A stretch of 64,000 bases of DNA, from assembly GCA_002238865.1 (NCBI GenBank), contig MPNE01000010.1:55052-119051 (forward strand), read 5' to 3'. This document shows positions 9,710 to 19,730 of the stretch, piece by piece (the first letter of the stretch is position 1; each line of letters starts with the position of its first letter). Source of the DNA: Gemmatimonadetes bacterium bin94. GTDB taxonomy: Bacteria; Gemmatimonadota; Gemmatimonadetes; Longimicrobiales; Gaopeijiaceae. Below the pieces are notes generated by a model. That model was not told where the DNA came from, made no database searches, and worked only from the letters and a program-made list of their open reading frames with translations. The position numbers and the translations under genes were made by a program.

Positions 9710-12019
9710 CTATTGACTCACCCCCCGCTCCCTCCCCGTCAGCCCCAACAGGTGCTCCTGGAAATACCTCCGGAGCGCGCCGTCGGTGTACGCGGCACTC
9801 TGGCCGGTGAACCAGTGCGGTTGCTCGGGCACCACGAGCAGGTCGTGCGGCTTGCCGGCCCGGATCAGCGCCTCGACCATCTTCATCGTTGCCGAGAAAG
9901 TGGCGTTGACGTCGCTGGTCCCGTGGATCAGCAGGAGCTTCGCCTTCAGGCTGTCGGCCAGCCGCAGACTTGATCCGTATTCGTATCCTTCGGGATTCTC
10001 GGACGGCAGATCCATGTAGGGTTCGATCGCCATCGACGCCTGGTCGTGAATGTCGTAGACGCCGTTGGTAGCCACGCCGACGTCGTAGAAGTCCGGTTCG
10101 AGGAGCAGCGCCCGCACGGTCATGTAGCCGCCCCACGAGCCCCCGTGGATGCCGACCCGGTCCAGGTCCATCCAGGGACGGGTGGCCGCGGCGTTCTCCA
10201 TCGCGGCCCTGTGATCCGGGATCTCGTTGCGGCCGAAGTTGCGGTACGCCACGTCCTGGTAGGCCTTCCCTCGCTCCGTGGTGCCGCGGCCGTCCACCAT
10301 GAAGACGACGAACCCGAGCTGGGCGAGCGCGGCCTGGCCGATGCTCCGCCCGTCAAGGAATGTCTTGGGCACCCAGGTCACGAACGGGCCGTTGTAGATG
10401 TAGTCGATGACCGGGTACCGGGCCGCGGGATCGAAGTCGTGCGGCTTGAAGATGAGCCCGTACAGGTCGGTCACTCCGTCGGCGGCCTTGACGACGAACT
10501 CCTCGGGCGGACTCCACCCGAGTTCGTCGAGCGCGCTGATGTCGGCCTCGGTCACCAACGCGACCCACTCGCCGGTCGTCGTGCGCACCTCCGTGCGGGG
10601 CGGCCGACTCGTGCTCGAATGCGTGTCCACCAGAAACGCGCCGTTCGGCGAGATCGCGGTGCTGTGCTGGCCGTCGCCCTCGGTGAGCCTCACTACCTCA
10701 CCGCCTCCCAGCGGCACACGGTACAGGTGCGTGTCGTACGGCCGTGATTCGCGGTGGCCGTTGAAGTAGACGTAGCCGGCGGCTTCGTCCACATGCACGA
10801 TTCCCACGACGGGCCACTCGCCATCCGTGAGTCTTCGGATCAGGCGGCCGTCCATGCCGTACAGGTAGATGTGATCCCACCCGTCGCGCTCGCTGATCCA
10901 CAGGAAGCGCTCGCCGTCCGCGAGCGGCCGCGCCAGGGACCGCCAGGACGGCGTCGTGCCGATCCCCTTGATGAATGTGGGCTGGGTTTCTTCCAGGACG
11001 ACCCGGGTCTCGCCGGTCGCGGGGTCGGCGGCGACGAGGTGAAGGGTCTGATAGCTGCGGAACATTCTCAGGAAGAGGAATTCGGAGCCGTCGGGCAGCC
11101 AGCCGACCGGACTCAGCAGCTGGTCTTCGTCACCCACATCGACCTCCACCGCCTGCCGTCCGTGGACATCGACGATGTGAATCTCCTGCCGCGGATAGGG
11201 GTTGCCGGCCTTCGAGAAAGGGGCGAATTCGACCTCTTCGGTCTGTTTGAGCCAGTGAAGGATCGGAACGCGGGCCATCTGGCGCGTGTCCACCTTCATG
11301 ACCGCGGCACGGGCCCCATCCGGCGCCCAGGACGCGCCCTGCACGCTCCAGGCGTAGTCTTCTTCTCCGTCCTCGATCACCGGCTGTTCACGGCCATCGA
11401 AGGAGGCGCGAATCCAGAGGTCGTCGTCCTTTTCGGTCAGCAGCCAGCGGCCGTCGGGCGAGGGGACTTCCATGACCGCGGGTGCGCCGCTCGTGAAGCC
11501 CTGCCGCACGACGCGTGGCGCGGCACGAGCGGCGGCTTCCGCTTCGGCTGGCGGCGTGGGAGTCACCGTGTAGCTCTCAAGGTCCATCCGAAAGGAACGG
11601 TCGTCGAAGGTGAACCGCACCGAGGCCATTCCGTCACCGACGAAGGTGAAGGCGTCGAAGGGCAGCCCCTGGTAGGGCGGCCGATATCCAATGGCCCGGG
11701 CGATACCCTCGCGGACCCGTTCCGTGTCGAAGAGCGGCTCGGTGACCGCCCGCTCCGGGTCGAAGGTGCGGATAATCGTGTGGTCGGGCTGCCCTTCGGC
11801 GAACCAGAAGCTCTGGCCGTCCGGCATCCAGTTCACGCTGCAGGGAGCGCCGCCGAGCAGTCCGGCGTCGGAGCAGACGACTCCACCCTTCACCAGGGAA
11901 GGGATCGACATGTACCGGGCGTACATCGCGTCGCGTTCGGGGTCGAGGGACTCCTGCGCCAGCGTGGCGGCGGGGGCCGTGGCGGCCCAGAGAGCGAGAA
12001 TCGTGACGGTCGGACGCAT
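9710..12019 (-). CDS. secreted S9 family peptidase (DPP4-type)
   Basis: 769 residues from ATG 12019. A signal peptide (residues 1-20, ending ATLAQ) precedes a DPP IV N-terminal beta-propeller at about 100-500 and a prolyl-oligopeptidase alpha/beta-hydrolase domain at about 530-765. The catalytic triad is visible: Ser in HGGSWGGYM, Asp in HGTSDVNATF and His in EQPHWF. Such enzymes cleave dipeptides after Pro or Ala from peptide N-termini, in the periplasm or outside. The gene is divergent from a second S9 peptidase at 12128, with 108 bp between starts. Confidence 0.93.
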   Translation of the reverse strand: MRPTVTILALWAATAPAATLAQESLDPERDAMYARYMSIPSLVKGGVVCSDAGLLGGAPCSVNWMPDGQSFWFAEGQPDHTIIRTFDPERAVTEPLFDTERVREGIARAIGYRPPYQGLPFDAFTFVGDGMASVRFTFDDRSFRMDLESYTVTPTPPAEAEAAARAAPRVVRQGFTSGAPAVMEVPSPDGRWLLTEKDDDLWIRASFDGREQPVIEDGEEDYAWSVQGASWAPDGARAAVMKVDTRQMARVPILHWLKQTEEVEFAPFSKAGNPYPRQEIHIVDVHGRQAVEVDVGDEDQLLSPVGWLPDGSEFLFLRMFRSYQTLHLVAADPATGETRVVLEETQPTFIKGIGTTPSWRSLARPLADGERFLWISERDGWDHIYLYGMDGRLIRRLTDGEWPVVGIVHVDEAAGYVYFNGHRESRPYDTHLYRVPLGGGEVVRLTEGDGQHSTAISPNGAFLVDTHSSTSRPPRTEVRTTTGEWVALVTEADISALDELGWSPPEEFVVKAADGVTDLYGLIFKPHDFDPAARYPVIDYIYNGPFVTWVPKTFLDGRSIGQAALAQLGFVVFMVDGRGTTERGKAYQDVAYRNFGRNEIPDHRAAMENAAATRPWMDLDRVGIHGGSWGGYMTVRALLLEPDFYDVGVATNGVYDIHDQASMAIEPYMDLPSENPEGYEYGSSLRLADSLKAKLLLIHGTSDVNATFSATMKMVEALIRAGKPHDLLVVPEQPHWFTGQSAAYTDGALRRYFQEHLLGLTGRERGVSQ

Positions 12020-12127
12020 GAGCGGCTCACTGGCGGTGGAGGGGTGGTCGGGTCTGGCTAACGATCCCGCGCCCGGCCAGTATAGGGGCGGCATGACACA
12101 TCATCCAGCGTTCGACCCGAGGTCAAC

Positions 12128-14518
12128 ATGACGACGACACTTCGCCCCCTCCCCCTCGCTGCGGCCGGCCGGGCCCTGCTCGCCATGGCCGCCCCGCCCC
12201 TGCTCGCCATGATCGCCCTGGCCCTGCTCGCCACGGCCACCCTGGCCCCCGCCGCCGCGCAGCGAGTCACCGAGCGCGACTACGCGCGGGCCGAGCAGTT
12301 CCTGCCCTGGCACGCTGCCAAGCTCGTCTCGGGGGACCAGGTCGCGCCCGAGTTCTTCGACGGGGACCGTTTCTGGTTCCGCAGCCGCACGCCGGCGGGC
12401 CACGAGTTCGTCGTGGTGGACCCGGCCGCCGCCTCACGCCAGGCCGCCTTCGATCACGCCCGCCTCGCGGCCGCACTCTCCCTTGCGGCGGACACCGCCT
12501 ACGAAGGCCGCGACCTTCCCTTCACCGAATTCGATTTCGCCGACGGGGGCGCCGCCATCCAGTTCCATGTGGCCGATTCGGTGCGCTGGCGCTGCGACAT
12601 CCAGTCCTACACCTGCTCTGGTCCCACCAATGAACCCGCGCCCTCGGACGCGGAACGCCCGTCGCCCGACGGCCGCTGGATCGCCTTTGCCCGGGACGAG
12701 AACCTGTGGGTTCGCGACGCGGCTACCGGCGAGGAGGTCCAGCTCAGCAGCGACGGCGAAAAGGACTTCGGCTACGGCGCCATCCCCGAGGGCTGCTGCC
12801 AGGAGATCACCAGCCGGCGGGCGAACCGCGAGCGGTCACCGGTCCTCCAGTGGTCCGCCGACTCGCGCCGGATCGCGACCCATCGCTACGACGAACGCGA
12901 CGTGGAACGCTTCCATCTGCTCGAGGCCGCCGACGGTCGCCCCATCCTCCATTCCTGGGCCTACGCGCTCCCCGGAGACTCGGTCATCCCCACCTCCGAA
13001 CTGTGGATCTTCGACGTGGAGGGCCGCGCGGGCGTGCGCGCCGACATCGACCCTCAGCCCGGGAACTTCGCCGGTGGCGACACCACCTACGCCGACGTGC
13101 AGTGGACGGCGGACGGCGGGTCCGTCTTCTACACGCACCGCAGCCGTGACTTCAAGAGCTACAAGCTGTTCAAGGTGGACGCCGCGACCGGCGCCGCAAC
13201 CGAGCTCCTGGAAGAGACGGGGCCGACCTACGTCGAACTGAATCAGTTTACCCGCCTCCCCCCCGCCTGGCGCGTATTGGGCGACGGATCGGAGTTCCTG
13301 TGGTGGTCCGAGCGGGACGGTTTCGGCCACCTGTACCTCTACGACGGTGACGGCAACCTCAAGAACCGCGTCACCTCGGGTCCGTGGCTGGTGACCGAAC
13401 TCATCGCCGTCGACGAGGCCAGCCGCACGGTCCATTTCACCGCGGTGGGCCGCGAAGAAGGCCGGCACCCCTACCACGTTCACCTCTACAGCGTCGGCAT
13501 GGACGGCTCGGGGCTGCAACTGCTCAGCGCGGAGGACGCCGTGCACCAGATCACGCCGTCCCCCTCCGGGCGCTACTTCGTCGACCAGTATTCCACTCCG
13601 GAAGACGCGCCCGTGGCCGTGGTGAGGGGACGGGACGGGGGTGTCGTCCAGACAATCGAGACCAGTGACATCTCACGGCTGGAAGATGCGGGCTGGATCC
13701 CGCCGGTTCCCTTCGAGGCACGTGGCAGGGACGGCGTCACCAGCGTGTACGGGCTGCTCTGGTTCCCGTCGGACTTCGATCCGGCGAAGAGCTACCCCGT
13801 GGTCGACTACATCTATCCGGGCCCCCAGGTGGGCGCCGTCACGCAGTACACCTTTTCGGCCTCCGGGCGGGGCAATGGCCGCGCGCTCGCCGAGCTCGGC
13901 TTCATCGTCTTCGCGGTGGACGCCTTCGGCACGCCGCTCCGGTCGAAGGCGTTTCACGACGGCTACTACGGGAACATGGGAGACAACGGCCTTCCCGATC
14001 ACATCTCGGCGCTCAAGGAGCTGGCGGGCCGGTATCCCCAGATCGACCTTGCGCGAGTCGGCATTTTCGGACATTCCGGGGGTGGTTTCTCTTCAACCGA
14101 TGCAATCCTTCGCCACCCTGATTTTTTCAAGGTTGCGGTGTCGGGCGCAGGCAACCACGACAACCGCGGCTATCACTTCCCGTGGGCGGAGAAGTACCAG
14201 GGACTGCTGGTGGAAAACGCCGACGGAACCGACAACTATGACAGTCAGGCCAACCAGAATCTGGCCGCAAACCTGAAGGGCAAGCTGTTGCTCCACTACG
14301 GGACGCTCGACGACAACGTGCATCCCAACATGACCATCCGTGTCATCGACGAACTGATCCGGCACAACAAGGACTTCGACATGTTCGTGCTTCCAAACCG
14401 TAACCACGGGTATTCCAACGAGCCGTACGCGGTGCGGAGAACGTGGGACTACTTTGTCGAGCACCTGCTGGGCATGGAGCCGCCGAGCCAGTACAGGATC
14501 ACGGGCCCCGAGGGGTGA
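12128..14518 (+). CDS. secreted S9 family peptidase (DPP4-type), second copy
   Basis: 796 residues. The hydrophobic N-terminus ending in APAAAQR is a signal peptide. The DPP IV N-terminal propeller spans about 110-520 and the hydrolase domain the last 260 residues. The triad can be read as Ser in FGHSGGGFS, Asp in YGTLDDNVHP and His in NRNHGYSNEP. GAGGT lies just upstream of ATG 12128. It differs enough from the 9710-12019 protein (GHSGGG against GGSWGG nucleophile elbows) to suggest different substrate preference. It ends convergently with the amidohydrolase gene. Confidence 0.93.
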   Translation: MTTTLRPLPLAAAGRALLAMAAPPLLAMIALALLATATLAPAAAQRVTERDYARAEQFLPWHAAKLVSGDQVAPEFFDGDRFWFRSRTPAGHEFVVVDPAAASRQAAFDHARLAAALSLAADTAYEGRDLPFTEFDFADGGAAIQFHVADSVRWRCDIQSYTCSGPTNEPAPSDAERPSPDGRWIAFARDENLWVRDAATGEEVQLSSDGEKDFGYGAIPEGCCQEITSRRANRERSPVLQWSADSRRIATHRYDERDVERFHLLEAADGRPILHSWAYALPGDSVIPTSELWIFDVEGRAGVRADIDPQPGNFAGGDTTYADVQWTADGGSVFYTHRSRDFKSYKLFKVDAATGAATELLEETGPTYVELNQFTRLPPAWRVLGDGSEFLWWSERDGFGHLYLYDGDGNLKNRVTSGPWLVTELIAVDEASRTVHFTAVGREEGRHPYHVHLYSVGMDGSGLQLLSAEDAVHQITPSPSGRYFVDQYSTPEDAPVAVVRGRDGGVVQTIETSDISRLEDAGWIPPVPFEARGRDGVTSVYGLLWFPSDFDPAKSYPVVDYIYPGPQVGAVTQYTFSASGRGNGRALAELGFIVFAVDAFGTPLRSKAFHDGYYGNMGDNGLPDHISALKELAGRYPQIDLARVGIFGHSGGGFSSTDAILRHPDFFKVAVSGAGNHDNRGYHFPWAEKYQGLLVENADGTDNYDSQANQNLAANLKGKLLLHYGTLDDNVHPNMTIRVIDELIRHNKDFDMFVLPNRNHGYSNEPYAVRRTWDYFVEHLLGMEPPSQYRITGPEG

Positions 14519-14564
14519 CGGGGACGGGACCGGCGACCCGGCCTACCCGTCGGTCGGCCCCCGG

Positions 14565-15848
14565 CTACTCCCCCGCTCCCCGGAAGCGCTCGCCCAGTCC
14601 GTCGCGGTCCACCGCCGCGCCGCGCAGATACACCGCGCTGATCGCGCGCGTGTTCGTGATGTCGTCGAGCGGGTTCGCGTCCAGGACCAGGAAATCGGCG
14701 CTCTTGCCCGCCTCGACCGTTCCAAGGTCAACGGCGCCCACGAACTCGGCGGAGGTGCTCGTCGCGGCCTGAATGACCTCCGCGGGCGTCAACCCGGTCC
14801 GCACCATGTCGGCCAGCTCCTGGTGTACCGCCCACGGTGAACTCCCGTCGGTCCCGAAGGCCACCTTGACACCCTCCTGGCTGAGGCGCACCAGATTGCG
14901 CGCCTGTATCCCGAAGGACTCCTGCGCCGCGGGGCGGTCGGTGGAGCCGGCGTTCATCTCGGCGATCCGGTCGGCGGGGACGGTCCCGGACAGCCAGTCG
15001 AACTCCTCGACCACACCCGGACCGGGGAGGTTGGGCACGAGCACGACATCGGGGCGCTCCCTCCAGAGTGCGACCAGCTCGTCGTCGACGTCCATGTCGC
15101 GAATGCCGTGCGCAAAGGCGTCGATGCCCGCCCTGAGCAGACCCTTCGCGTCCTCCAGGCGGAACACGTGCGCGGTCACGCGCAGGCTGTTGGCGTGCGC
15201 TTCGTCGATGACGGCGCCGTACAGTTCCGGGGAGAGCCTCTCGTATTGGCCGCCCCGATCGTCCACCCAGATCTTCACGATGTCGACCTGCTGCGCGGCC
15301 AGCTCCCTCACCGCGTCCCGGGCCTCCTCCTCGGTCGTGACCCAGTACGGAACCTCGCTTCGACCCGGCTCGGGAGTGGTGATGCCACGGCCCGCCGTCT
15401 GCGACCGTGCGCCATCGGGCACAATCTCGCCGCGCATTTCGAAGGGCGCGTCTCCTTCGTCGTGCCCCAGACTCACCACCAGTGACGCTCCGTAGTAGGC
15501 CATGTGCTGGAGCTGCCCGGTCCGCGCACCCCGTTCGGGGTCCAGGTGAAGGTGGGCGTTGACGATCGCCGGCATGACGGTCTTGCCGCCGAGGTCCATG
15601 CGAGCGGCTCCGTCCGGGATCTCCACGGCACCCGCTTCGCCCACCTGCGTGAAGAGGCCATCGTCCACGACGAAGACGGCGTCGTCGATCACGGTGCCGT
15701 CGCCCACGATGAGCCGCGCGCCCTCGAAGGCGACAGCGGTCGACTCCGGCGCGTCGGATCCCGGGGCACAGGCCCACAACAGGGCGATCAGGGGAAGGGC
15801 GGCGAAGGGGGTCGCGGCCGAACGTGAATTGCGGTTGGCTCTGGACAT
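14565..15848 (-). CDS. amidohydrolase family lipoprotein
   Basis: 427 residues from ATG 15848. The N-terminus has a lipoprotein-type signal (ALPLIALLWAC then APGSD), so it is probably lipid-anchored after export. The metal-dependent amidohydrolase fold shows VNAHLHLDPE (first two metal-binding histidines), VTAHVFRLED, AHGIRDMDVD and FGTDGSSPW with the conserved Asp. The C-terminal beta-sandwich segment LGTVEAGKSADFLVLDANPL is typical of imidazolonepropionase-like hydrolases. The substrate is unknown; related secreted enzymes act on cyclic or peptide amides. It is monocistronic by position. Confidence 0.9.
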   Translation of the reverse strand: MSRANRNSRSAATPFAALPLIALLWACAPGSDAPESTAVAFEGARLIVGDGTVIDDAVFVVDDGLFTQVGEAGAVEIPDGAARMDLGGKTVMPAIVNAHLHLDPERGARTGQLQHMAYYGASLVVSLGHDEGDAPFEMRGEIVPDGARSQTAGRGITTPEPGRSEVPYWVTTEEEARDAVRELAAQQVDIVKIWVDDRGGQYERLSPELYGAVIDEAHANSLRVTAHVFRLEDAKGLLRAGIDAFAHGIRDMDVDDELVALWRERPDVVLVPNLPGPGVVEEFDWLSGTVPADRIAEMNAGSTDRPAAQESFGIQARNLVRLSQEGVKVAFGTDGSSPWAVHQELADMVRTGLTPAEVIQAATSTSAEFVGAVDLGTVEAGKSADFLVLDANPLDDITNTRAISAVYLRGAAVDRDGLGERFRGAGE

Positions 15849-16000
15849 TGGGGGCCTCACAGGCGGGTTGGTGCGGGGTGTATAACAGGCCGATACGATA
15901 GCACCCGGCGTGTCCCCTCGCATCCCGCCGCGGACCGCCACGGGAGCAGCGCAATCTCCGATCGGCCAGGCGTCGGCCGATGCCTGCGGGGTCCCGCCGA

Positions 16001-16711
16001 TCACCCGTCTGCCCGCCGAAAGGTCCACCCCCCGTACAGCAGACTCTTGTAGAACCGCCGCGGTTCCGTGAAACCCGCTTCCCGCGCCAGCTCGACCACG
16101 CGCGAGGCGGGCGCGAAGTGAATGCCGTCGCGGATGCGCCCCCCGAAGTCGCGCACTCCTTCGGGAGTCATGCCGCGCACCGTCCAATAGCGCCGCCACG
16201 CCGGCATGTAGCGTTCGTGCTCCTCGGAACCGGGGTCGCCGTGCAGGTCGAAGAGGACGAAGACCCCGCCGGGCCTGAGCCGCCGCGCGACGTCGGCGAG
16301 AAGTGCCGCCTTGCCGCCGTCGTCGGGGACGAAGTGCAGCACATTGATGAGTGTGGCCGCGTCGAAGAGGGGAGAGGCGGGCACGTCGGCGGCGTACCCC
16401 AGCTGGAAGGTCACGCCGCTCGAGACTTCCGCCTCCGCCACGCGCCGCTTCGCCAGTTCAAGCATCTGGTCCGAGGGGTCCAGGCCGTGGACATGCAGGT
16501 CGGGACGGACCCGCTTGAAGGTGACCATTTCGATGCCCGTCCCCGCACCCACAACAAGTACGCGGCCCTCCTGGGGCAGGTCCGGATCGAGAATGGCGGC
16601 GACCATCGGAAAGAAGGTCCTGTACCCGGGAATGACCCGCCGAGCCAGAGCCTCGTAGGCTTCTCCGTAGTCGCCGTCGAAGTTGAACGCTCCCTCGTCC
16701 AAGTGCGTCAC
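16001..16711 (-). CDS. class I SAM-dependent methyltransferase
   Basis: 236 residues, GTG start at 16711. Motif I is VLVVGAGTGIEMVTFKR (residues about 50-66), motif II region HGLDPSDQMLELAKRRV, motif IV LINVLHFVPDD and post-motif LRPGGVFVLFDLHG, the layout of small-molecule methyltransferases. The acceptor is not evident. It is divergent from the M20 hydrolase gene at 16801; the 89 bp between contain a 16-bp tandem repeat that may serve as an operator for one or both. Confidence 0.88.
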   Translation of the reverse strand: MTHLDEGAFNFDGDYGEAYEALARRVIPGYRTFFPMVAAILDPDLPQEGRVLVVGAGTGIEMVTFKRVRPDLHVHGLDPSDQMLELAKRRVAEAEVSSGVTFQLGYAADVPASPLFDAATLINVLHFVPDDGGKAALLADVARRLRPGGVFVLFDLHGDPGSEEHERYMPAWRRYWTVRGMTPEGVRDFGGRIRDGIHFAPASRVVELAREAGFTEPRRFYKSLLYGGWTFRRADG

Positions 16712-16724
16712 CTCGCCCTATTCT

Positions 16725-16756
16725 GAAGTAGTCCAGTTTCGAAGTGGTCCAGTTGC
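16725..16756. repeat. two adjacent 16-bp direct repeats in a divergent promoter region
   Basis: GAAGTAGTCCAGTTTC is followed immediately by GAAGTGGTCCAGTTGC, 14 of 16 bases identical. The pair lies between divergent starts at 16711 and 16801, the position expected for a transcription factor binding two helical turns apart. No regulator gene is adjacent. Confidence 0.6.
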
Positions 16757-16800
16757 GAACGGCGTCCGAGCCATGGACGCCACCGGCCAGGATACAAGAA

Positions 16801-18195
<1,395 letters not shown>

Positions 18196-18216
18196 GCCCA
18201 CGGAGGGAGCAGCCCG

Positions 18217-19143
18217 CTAGACGTACGTCACCCACCCCCACGGATCCGGCCCAACCCCCTTCGCCAGCTCCAGAAAGCGCGTCTGGATCCGCTCCGTGAC
18301 CGGCCCGCGCCGCCCCTCGCCCACCTCCAGCCCGTCGACCGACCGGATCGGCGTCACCTCCGACGCCGTCCCGGTGAAGAACAGTTCGTCGGCGGCGTAG
18401 AGCATCTCTCTCGGCACCAGCTGTTCGCGCACCGTCAACCCCAGCTCTTCGGAGATCTTCATGACGGAGTGACGGGTGATCCCCGACAGCGAAGTCCCGT
18501 CCAGGATCGGCGTGACGACCTCGCCGTCCACGACCAGGAAGAGGTTCTGTCCGCTCCCCTCGCTGACGAGCCCGCCCGGCCCCAACCCGATCGCCTCGGC
18601 GTATCCGTGCGCGGCGGCCTCCATGACCATCAGCGTCGACCCGAGGTAGTTCCCGGCCGACTTGGCCCCGCTCGGGAAGGTGTTCGGCGCCGGCCGGTTC
18701 CAGGACGACACGCCCACGTCCACACCCTTCGCCAACCCCTCTTCGCCGAGGTAGGCGCCCCAGGGCCACATCGGGATGTACGTCTCGATGGGACTCCGTT
18801 CGGGGTGCATGCTTGCCGCCCCGTAGCCCCTGAGCACCATCGGGCGGACGTAGCAGGAGCTCAGCTCGTTCTTGCGGATGGTCGCGTACACGGCCTCGGA
18901 AAGTTCGTCGACCGTGTGCTCCGGCTGCATTCGGTAGGTACGGCTCGATGCCATCAGCCTCCGCAGGTGGGCGTTGAGCCGGAAGACGGCCGGGCCTTTC
19001 GGGGTCTCGTAGCAGCGGACGCCCTCGAAGACGGACGCCGCGAACTGCACCGCGAGACTCAGGATGTGTACGTTCGCGTCTTCCCAGCGGACGAATTCGC
19101 CGTCCTTCCAGATCCACGGGCTGCTGCCGAGCTTGCCGGCCAT
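18217..19143 (-). CDS. ilvE: branched-chain amino acid aminotransferase
   Basis: 308 residues, the usual length for class IV PLP aminotransferases. The PLP lysine is in PSGAKSAGNYLGS (about residue 160). Family motifs include VQFAASVFEGVRCYETPKGP near the N-terminus, YVRPMVLRGYG and EGSGQNLFLVVDG. It interconverts Leu/Ile/Val and their 2-oxo acids. The start ATG 19143 is four bases after the stop of the cupin gene, so the two form one operon transcribed leftward. Confidence 0.92.
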   Translation of the reverse strand: MAGKLGSSPWIWKDGEFVRWEDANVHILSLAVQFAASVFEGVRCYETPKGPAVFRLNAHLRRLMASSRTYRMQPEHTVDELSEAVYATIRKNELSSCYVRPMVLRGYGAASMHPERSPIETYIPMWPWGAYLGEEGLAKGVDVGVSSWNRPAPNTFPSGAKSAGNYLGSTLMVMEAAAHGYAEAIGLGPGGLVSEGSGQNLFLVVDGEVVTPILDGTSLSGITRHSVMKISEELGLTVREQLVPREMLYAADELFFTGTASEVTPIRSVDGLEVGEGRRGPVTERIQTRFLELAKGVGPDPWGWVTYV

Positions 19144-19147
19144 CTCG

Positions 19148-19537
19148 CTATTCCTCCGTGGCGGCGTCGCCGCGCAGGTAGGAATCCGTGCCGTCCAGCC
19201 AATCCTGCCGCGGCGGGGTGAACACGTCGACGTCGATCGTGTCCTCAAGAGCCTCGGCCTCGTGCGGGACGTTGCTGGGCAGGTGAAGGACCTCGCCGGA
19301 GCGGACGACCAGATCCTGCGGCCCATCGTCACCGATCCGGAACTTGAGCGCCCCGTCCAGGACGTAGGTGATCTGCTCGTTGTCGTGCGAGTGCATCGGA
19401 ACGACCGCGCCCTTCTTCAGGTACACGTGGGCGAGCATGGCCCGCTCCCCGGTAATCAGGCTGCGGGAGATCAGGGGATTCAACTCCTCGATCGGCTGAT
19501 CCGCCACGCGGTAGTGGGTGACCTTGGCGTCGGACAT
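19148..19537 (-). CDS. cupin domain protein
   Basis: 129 residues from ATG 19537, preceded by AGGAG at good spacing. A single cupin barrel is visible: metal-binding motif 1 VVPMHSHDNEQITYVLDG (two His, Glu) and motif 2 region LHLPSNVPHEAEAL (His). Such proteins can be dioxygenases, isomerases or ligand-binding proteins; nothing here selects among them. It is the first gene of an operon with ilvE, divergent from the gene at 19731 across 193 bp. Confidence 0.88.
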   Translation of the reverse strand: MSDAKVTHYRVADQPIEELNPLISRSLITGERAMLAHVYLKKGAVVPMHSHDNEQITYVLDGALKFRIGDDGPQDLVVRSGEVLHLPSNVPHEAEALEDTIDVDVFTPPRQDWLDGTDSYLRGDAATEE

Positions 19538-19730
19538 GCGGGGGCTCCTTTGGGGCTCCAAGGGGGAGTAACGCGACTGCGCGGCCCGAAGGAAGCGGCC
19601 ACGAAGCCCCCCAATCTGCGCGAGTGTGGTGCAATTTGGAAGCGCTGGCGGAAACGTTGGCGGCCCGCGAGTGTATGACCCGACGAAATCCCGGCCGCGA
19701 CCCATCGCCCCGCCCCCATACCATTCCCGC

